A stretch of 6,715 nucleotides of DNA from Propionibacteriaceae bacterium (GTDB taxonomy: Bacteria; Actinomycetota; Actinomycetes; Propionibacteriales; Propionibacteriaceae): positions 1-6,715 of the forward strand of contig JAISTI010000232.1 of NCBI GenBank assembly GCA_031272685.1, given 5' to 3'. The notes beneath the pieces were generated by a model, which saw only the letters and a list, made by a program, of their open reading frames with translations, ran no database searches and had not been told where the DNA came from. Position 1 is the first letter of the stretch. Each line of letters starts with the position of its first letter. This document shows positions 1-5,500 of this stretch, piece after piece. The translations under genes were made by a program, and so were the position numbers.

Positions 1-1
1 A

Positions 2-2278
2 ACCCATCCGGAAGTCATCATCCTGGTAAACGAAGACGGCACCGCCAAGATGCTGCCCGCCCCGGAAGAGACGGCCAACCCCCGGCTGCGCGCCGCCGCC
101 CTGCCGGAAAGCTACGACCTGCGCGGCACCGAGCAAGTGCTGCCGGTGCAAAACCAGGCCTACGGCACCTGCTGGGCCTATGCCGCCACCACCGCGGCCG
201 CCGGGGTGGCCCGCACCCAGCAGCTCTCGCCCTTCCACCTTGTTTCCGCCGCTTTCGGCCCGCTGGGCGCTTCCAGCCAGACGGTCGATTTGCGCAATGC
301 CGGCGGCTCTTCCGCGATGGTCTACGGCGCCTGGGCGCACTATTACGGCCCGCGCTACGACTCCGCCTTCCCCGGCCTGACGTCGATCCTGCAAAACACC
401 GCCGAAATCGACAGCCGGGATCTGTACTTCACCCGCGGCCAGTCGTACCCCGCCCCCTATAACAGCCGGGGCAGCTACAGCGCCACCGCCACCACCAACG
501 TGAAACAGGCCATTATGGACAAGGGCCCAGTCGAGGTCGACTGGGCCGCCAGCACCAGCCGATACGTGAACCACACCACCGCCGCCGACCCGAACCACGC
601 TTCCGTCATCGTCGGCTGGGACGACACCATCCCCGCCGCCTCGTTCAGCCAGCGGCCCGCCGGCGACGGCGCCTGGCTGCTGCAGAACTCCTGGGGCACG
701 TCGGTCGGCGACGCCGGCTACCAGTGGCTCTCCTACTACGACAAATCCATCTATCGCTTCGAGCTGTACGAGCTGGCGCAGACCTCGATTGCCGGCCGCG
801 CCGATTCGCATGCCGACAATGGCGCCGCGATGGTCGGCTATCAAGGGCGCGACCAATGGGTCGGGGAAGTTTTCACCGCGCCCGAGTACGGCACCACCGT
901 AAACGGCGCGATGGTCTCCAACGGCGGCTCCGGCAACTCCTACACCGTCACCGTGCGCGAATACGCGGGCGGGCTGCCAACCTCCGGCCAAGTGCTCGCC
1001 AGCGCCACCCGCTCCAACGCCGCCATCGGCATCGAGACCGTCAGCTTCGCCAACCCGGCCGAAATCGCCCCGGGCGCCACCTACTCGATCGTGGTGGAAT
1101 ACACCATCGCCCGCACCAACTTCGGCGGCGCGCTCATCGAACTGGAAGGCGACTCCTACATCTCCGGCACCACCCCCGCCGATCCGGTCCAGCCGGGCCG
1201 CGCCTACATCGGCTTCGGCTCTTCCGAGGTGTACGACCTCTACCAAGAGGCGGGCCTCGGCGACATCTTGCTCACCAGCCTGAACACGCCCGCTACCGAG
1301 CCGCCGGACGAGCCCACACCCGATCCCACCCCAGAGCCCAGCGACGTCATCCCTGAGCCGTCCGAAGATCCGACACCGGATTCTTCCGGCGAGCCCACTC
1401 CTGAAACATCGAACGAGCCCGACCCGGAGCCCTCAGACGACGCCAAGCCGGATTCCACCGACTCCCCCACCCCGGAGCCCTCCGACGACCCATCTCCGGA
1501 AGCTACCGACTCCCCCACTCCGGAGCCTTCCGACGACCCATCGCCGGAATCCAGCGAGACCGCGAACCCGGGGCCCGCCGACTCCAACACCCCCAACCCG
1601 CCGGCTTCCCCGGACACCGGCTCCGGCAAAGACCCCACCGTGACGCCCAGCGCCGACCCCGATCCGACGCCATCGGCTGCCCCCGCCCCGGTCCCCGAAG
1701 CCCAAGGAACGGTTGAACCGGCCCAAGAAGAACCCGCCGCCGAAATCACCTGGACACACTCGGAGGCGAACCCCCAGCCCCTGGTTGTGCAAACCACCTC
1801 GATTGCCACCGCCAAGGTGAAGGTGGGCGCCGCCACCTGGACCGGAAAGATCGCCAAACCCGCCGTCAAGGTCACCCTGGGCGGCAAAACCCTGAAGTCC
1901 GGCACCGATTACAAGGCCACCGCGCTGTCTTGGTCGGTCGGCTACGGCACCCTGCACCTCGCCGGCATCGGCAAGTATTCCGGTTATAAGGCAGTCGCCT
2001 ACCGCATCCTTCCCAAAACCACTTCTCTGAAGGCCACCAAGAAGGGCGCGACGGCCAAAGTCACTGTCGCCAAGGTAAAAGCCCTGCGCGGCGCGTACTA
2101 CCACATCCAATACCGCGCCAAAGGCTCGGCCACTTGGAAGAGCGTCAAGACCACCGCAACCAAGATCACCCTCAAGAAGTTGGCCGCCAGCAAGAAATAC
2201 GTCTTCCGCGTCCGCACCGCCGTGCGCGTCTCCGGCACCCCCTGGTACTCCGCCTGGTCCAAAGCCAAGACGGCATAG
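2..2278 (+). CDS. Secreted papain-like (C1A) cysteine protease with lectin-like, Ig-like and fibronectin III domains; 5' end outside window
   Basis: This is a predicted exported endopeptidase of the C1A papain family, 758 codons visible. The frame is open from the first complete codon (2), so ATG 50 is internal; the true start and signal peptide lie upstream. Numbering from codon 2: propeptide end to about residue 33, then LPESYDLR, the usual beginning of this catalytic domain. The nucleophile is Cys57 in YGTCWAYAA, the His is His199 in NHASVIVGWDD and the Asn is Asn229 in QNSWG; a Gln lies at 52. Residues about 257-430 resemble the lectin-like domain that follows bacterial C1A proteases (ending GRAYIGFG and DILLTSL). 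Residues 431-580 are an acidic Pro/Ser/Thr stalk. Residues about 600-670 match a bacterial Ig-like module (WTGK, KPAVKVTLGGKTLKSGTDY, GKYSGY), and about 673-758 fibronectin III (YHIQYRAKGSATWK, YVFRVRT, WYSAWSKAK). There is no LPXTG motif or C-terminal membrane helix. Family is confident; substrate is unknown. Confidence 0.93.
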   Translation, partial: THPEVIILVNEDGTAKMLPAPEETANPRLRAAALPESYDLRGTEQVLPVQNQAYGTCWAYAATTAAAGVARTQQLSPFHLVSAAFGPLGASSQTVDLRNAGGSSAMVYGAWAHYYGPRYDSAFPGLTSILQNTAEIDSRDLYFTRGQSYPAPYNSRGSYSATATTNVKQAIMDKGPVEVDWAASTSRYVNHTTAADPNHASVIVGWDDTIPAASFSQRPAGDGAWLLQNSWGTSVGDAGYQWLSYYDKSIYRFELYELAQTSIAGRADSHADNGAAMVGYQGRDQWVGEVFTAPEYGTTVNGAMVSNGGSGNSYTVTVREYAGGLPTSGQVLASATRSNAAIGIETVSFANPAEIAPGATYSIVVEYTIARTNFGGALIELEGDSYISGTTPADPVQPGRAYIGFGSSEVYDLYQEAGLGDILLTSLNTPATEPPDEPTPDPTPEPSDVIPEPSEDPTPDSSGEPTPETSNEPDPEPSDDAKPDSTDSPTPEPSDDPSPEATDSPTPEPSDDPSPESSETANPGPADSNTPNPPASPDTGSGKDPTVTPSADPDPTPSAAPAPVPEAQGTVEPAQEEPAAEITWTHSEANPQPLVVQTTSIATAKVKVGAATWTGKIAKPAVKVTLGGKTLKSGTDYKATALSWSVGYGTLHLAGIGKYSGYKAVAYRILPKTTSLKATKKGATAKVTVAKVKALRGAYYHIQYRAKGSATWKSVKTTATKITLKKLAASKKYVFRVRTAVRVSGTPWYSAWSKAKTA
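1292..1740 (+). repeat. Low-complexity Pro/Ser/Thr/Asp/Glu stalk in the protease
   Basis: About 150 residues made almost entirely of Pro, Ser, Thr, Asp, Glu and Ala, built on variations of EPS-D-PTPEPS and DPSPE. Such acidic proline-rich stretches are usually extended, unstructured spacers that hold catalytic domains away from the cell wall. The segment joins the lectin-like domain to the basic Ig-like and fibronectin III modules. Repetitive DNA of this kind often varies in copy number between strains; that is inference here. Confidence 0.85.
1457..1552 (+). repeat. Two tandem copies of a 48-bp in-frame repeat
   Basis: Copies at 1457-1504 and 1505-1552 encode TDSPTPEPSDDPSPEA and TDSPTPEPSDDPSPES, identical in 15 of 16 residues. 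The few DNA differences are mostly at third codon positions. The repeat keeps the frame and lies inside the protease stalk. It is the clearest recent duplication in the window. Confidence 0.9.
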
Positions 2279-2282
2279 CTCC

Positions 2283-2298
2283 GAAGCCCATGGGTTTC
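2283..2298 (+). terminator. Possible weak intrinsic terminator after the protease gene
   Basis: Arms GAAGCCC (2283-2289) and GGGTTTC (2292-2298) pair over seven positions, one of them G-U, starting four bases after the stop codon. The 3' arm runs into TTTCTC rather than a real T tract, and the two-base loop is too tight, so the innermost pairs probably open. Terminators in high-GC Gram-positives often lack a strong T tract, so this is possible but not certain. Confidence 0.35.
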
Positions 2299-2324
2299 TC
2301 GCTTCGCAAAGCCGGGCGAAATGC

Positions 2325-2353
2325 TTGCCAGGAAAGCTACGGTTCCGTAGACT
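2325..2353 (+). promoter_or_regulatory. Candidate sigma-70-type promoter for the giant repeat protein gene
   Basis: TTGCCA (2325-2330) matches the TTGACA -35 consensus at five of six positions. TAGACT (2348-2353) matches TATAAT at four of six, with the optimal 17-bp spacer. Transcription would start near 2360, giving a leader of about 70 bases before ATG 2434. The spacer and -10 contain the palindrome CTACGGTTCCGTAG (2337-2350), a place where a regulator could bind. The prediction rests on sequence match only. Confidence 0.45.
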
Positions 2354-2355
2354 TT
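2333..2355. promoter_or_regulatory. Inverted repeat in the promoter spacer: possible operator, or terminator hairpin
   Basis: The core CTACGGTTCCGTAG (2337-2350) is a perfect inverted repeat. Flanking AAAG (2333-2336) and CTTT (2352-2355) extend it, with A2351 bulged. As DNA it spans the spacer and the -10 box of the candidate promoter, where an operator would sit. As RNA it would make a stem of about nine to ten pairs ending in ACTTT, which could instead help terminate transcription from the protease gene. The sequence alone does not choose between these. Confidence 0.4.
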
Positions 2356-2381
2356 GAGGCCGAGAGGCCGATTGGGTAGGA

Positions 2382-2395
2382 GCCGCGGACGCGGC
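2382..2395 (+). other. GC-rich hairpin in the presumed 5' leader of the giant gene
   Basis: GCCGCG (2382-2387) and CGCGGC (2390-2395) are perfect complements separated by GA. In practice this gives a five-pair stem with a GGAC loop. A smaller GGCC-GAGA-GGCC hairpin lies just upstream at 2358-2369. If transcription starts near 2360, both would be in the leader, about 40 bases or more before the start codon. No known riboswitch or attenuator class is recognised. Confidence 0.4.
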
Positions 2396-2422
2396 AAAGG
2401 GAAGGCATCTCCTCCTGAGTAT

Positions 2423-2428
2423 GAAAGG
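2423..2428 (+). promoter_or_regulatory. Shine-Dalgarno deciding the start of the giant gene
   Basis: GAAAGG ends five bases before ATG 2434, a normal spacing, but only two bases before the adjacent in-frame ATG 2431. This is why 2434 is preferred. An in-frame TGA at 2422-2424 rules out any start further upstream. The out-of-frame ATG at 2421 leads to a short dead-end frame. Confidence 0.6.
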
Positions 2429-2433
2429 TCATG

Positions 2434-2508
2434 ATGCATTCCCGGATGTTGCGCGTCGCGCTGCCCATATTCGCGTTTTCCCTGGTGGCAGGCTCTTTGG
2501 CTTCGGCG
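2434..2508 (+). other. Sec-type signal peptide of the giant protein
   Basis: A short basic n-region (MHSRMLR) is followed by a hydrophobic run (VALPIFAFSLVAGSLAS) and an A-x-A cleavage site. The best site is after residue 25 (ASA before VIPE); a second possible site is after residue 32 (AEA before EPAA). No lipobox cysteine is present, so it is not a lipoprotein. This marks export and supports the start choice. Confidence 0.85.
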
Positions 2509-5500
2509 GTGATTCCCGAAGCGGAAGCTGAGCCGGCGGCGCAGGTGGTGCTCTCCTTCGACGCCCAAGGCGCGGCAAATCCCGACCCGATTGCGGTTCC
2601 GAAAGGCAGCACTCTCGGCGATGTGACGCTGCCACTGCCCACCTCGATAACCCGGCCGAACTACATTCCGCGCTACTGGTCGCTGACCCCCGGCGGGGCG
2701 GAAGCGCCGCTGACCCATGTGCTCGACTCGGACACCACGCTGTATCTGAAATGGGACGGCTTGTCCGGGGTGCCGTACCAGGTGGTGTATTGGGTGGAGA
2801 AGCCGAACCTGGGGGTGAATTTCACGCCGCGTCCCGGGAATCCCGCGCACTACAACTTCGCGTATTCGGAGCCGGTGGGCGGGGCAGGCACCGCCGGCGA
2901 CCTCATCGGCCAGCCGGGGATCGGCGCGGACATTGAAATCAACTCCATCCCGGACCCGGCGTTCTTCGGCAAGGAAGACCCGCTGCACTGGTCCACCTGG
3001 CAGGCCACTGAGCCGACGGTGCTGAATGGCGACGGAACCACCATCGTGAACGTGTATTGCGAGCTACTCCCCTACCGCATCACCTTTCCGGTCGATCCGA
3101 CGGGCATGGGGAGGGCGATGCGCGGAGATCCCGACGGCGACGGGCAGGCCACCGAATACCGGCAGGGCGAACCGTACGTTTTGGATTTCCAGTTCGGCGA
3201 CAGCCTCGGCGGCCGCTGGCCCAGCCCGGCTACTGGCTGGGACTTCGAGGATCCGGACGGGTTGGCGTATTCGTATTGGAGCCACCCCCAGCTAGCCGTC
3301 GACTCTGGCGACTGGCAGACCCAGCGCACCGAAATCACCGGCGCGATGATGCCGGCAGATCCGCAGACAACCGGTTACGAGGTGTCACTGGCCTGGACGG
3401 CGGAAACCGAGAGCGTCACCATGCACTACTGGGCCGAGCCGCTGCCAGGCCAGGAAGCCGACCAGGACATTCCACGGCGCGAATACGACGGCCGGGAATG
3501 GGTGCTGCTGCCGCAGTTGAGCGCGGCTGTCCCGCCCACCACTGATTTCCGCTCCAAGGCGATACCCGGCTTTCAGGCGGGCGTCCAGGGTGACTTCTCC
3601 GACACCACCACCGGACCGGCGCTGGCCGAAGCCCAGGCGGCTGACGGCTCGTGGCGCAAATACGCGAACCACTACTACCGCCGGCTGGTGAGCACCCTGA
3701 AATTCGACACCCGCGGCCACGGCACGGCAGACGTTGTGGACGACGTGCCTTTCGGCGCGCCGCTGGCGAAGTATGAAGCGTTGTCCAAACAGGCCGACGA
3801 GCCCGGATGGCGCTTTCGCGGCTGGTTCGTCGACGACGCCTGCACGCTGAGATTCGACTTCGAGTTGTCTATGCCGGGGCAAAACTTGACCGTGTACGCG
3901 CTGTGGGAATCCACCGACACCACCGCCACCTTCAAGGATTCCGATGGGTCGGCGCTGGCCGAAGACGGCAGCGACACCCAGGGCGTGCAGCGCGGCCACA
4001 CCATCGACTTCGCGAATCTCACCATCGGCGGGCAGCGCTATGTGGCCCATGAGACCAACGACACCGCGCGCGGGGCGCTGGAAGGTTGGGACTATCGGCC
4101 CACGCCCACCGCCGAGAAGCTGCCCTTCAACGCCGATACCCCGCTGCAGGGAGACATCACCCTCTATGCCCGCTGGCAAACCGAGGGGCTGGCCCTCACC
4201 TACCACGACACCTACGGCAACGTGGTGGCCACTGACGACGGCGGCGGGCCCGGCTATCGCAACGGCGTGTGGACAACCGCCATCGGGGGGAAAGACTCCT
4301 ACTGCTCAACCGGGCGGGAGTTCCTGGGCTGGCGGATTTCCGGCATCGGCGCGGTCTATTTGCCCGGCGCGGCGCTGCAGGTGTTCGGCGGGCCGCACTT
4401 GTACCCGTTCTGCCCCGTCGGCGGCACCGGAGCGTTCAATGTGGAGGTGGTTCAGCCGGACAGCTTCGTCGTCTCCTTCTTGGACGGCTACGGGCAAGTC
4501 ATCCTCAGCCGCCTGGTGCCGCCCGGCGCCATGCTCGATCCCCCGGTTTCGGCCGAGATAGCCGGCATGGCCTATGACAGCGCGAAACTCTTCGACGGCA
4601 GGTGGCAAGCGGAGGGCGGCAGCGCGCCTTACGATTTCACCCAGCCGGTCACCGGCAACCTGCGGCTGGAACCGGTGCTGCTTGATTCGATTGTCATCAC
4701 CTTCGACACCAAAGGCACCCCGCTGGAGCCGCTCCGGGTGCGCCAGGGCGCGGCTGCCTACGAGGTGGCGATTCCCGATGTCCACTCGCTGTCGCGCGAC
4801 GGCTTCACGCCGGAATATTGGACGCTCGACGCCAACACCGCGAGCCCGGCGCAACTGCCGTCCGACTACGCCTTCGACTCGGACACCACCCTGCACGCAG
4901 TGTGGACGGCGGTGCCGGACGGGCTGCCCTACCAGGTGGTCTACTGGGTGGAAAAGCCGAACATGGGGGTGAACTTCACCCCAGTTCCCGGCAATCCCGA
5001 CCACTACGACTTCGCCTACGCGGAGGCCGCGCCCCGGCGCGGGACCGCCGGGCAGACCATCGGCGGGCCGGGCGCGGATGTCGTCATCGACACCCTGCCG
5101 TCCCCGGTCTTGGCCGGCAATCCGGCCGTGGTGGATTTGGAACACCCGCTGCGCTGGGCCTCGTGGCAGTACACCCAGGAGAAGACGCTGGACGGCACCC
5201 ACACGGTCGTCAATGTGTACGCGGCGCTGAACACCTACCGGTTCCGGTTTCGCCTTTACGGCACCACGATGGAATTCGACCACGACGGGGACGGGGAGCC
5301 GACCAGTTTCACCGGCGACTTCTACTACAGCTACAAATTCGGCCAGCGTCCGGGCAAGGGCTGGCCGCACCCGGACAACGGGGCGGTCTTCACCAACCCC
5401 AGTGGGCAGGTGTACGACTACTGGACTGCACCCACGGGCGGGATGGCGGTGTCCTCCACGCGTTCCTGGCAAACTCCGCGCACCGTGGTCACGGCGGCGA

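Noticed and set aside
50..52. ATG 50 as start of the protease gene
   Set aside because: The frame is open to the left edge (THPEVIILVNEDGTAK precedes it), no Shine-Dalgarno is visible, and a start here would leave an exported protease without a signal peptide.
724..1356. 210-codon + strand frame inside the protease gene
   Set aside because: It is very Arg/His-rich and is a frame-shifted reading of the lectin-like domain. No domain or separate ribosome binding site supports it.
1457..1552. CRISPR-like repeats
   Set aside because: The two copies are directly adjacent with no spacer and encode an in-frame peptide repeat.
1607..1621. SPDTG as a sortase (LPXTG) signal
   Set aside because: It lacks the Leu, lies in the middle of the stalk, and is not followed by a hydrophobic helix and basic tail.
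1240..2110. Two overlapping - strand open frames of about 220 codons
   Set aside because: They are antisense to the protease stalk and tail. Their repetitive Gly/Ser/Val translations are just the complement of the Pro/Ser/Asp repeats.
2421..2423. ATG 2421 as start of the giant gene
   Set aside because: It is in a different frame that soon meets a stop, and it overlaps the Shine-Dalgarno used by ATG 2434.
2098..2988. 296-codon - strand frame crossing the intergenic gap
   Set aside because: It overlaps the ends of both real genes antisense, has no recognisable domain, and its translation is Arg/Gly/His-rich, as in shadow frames.
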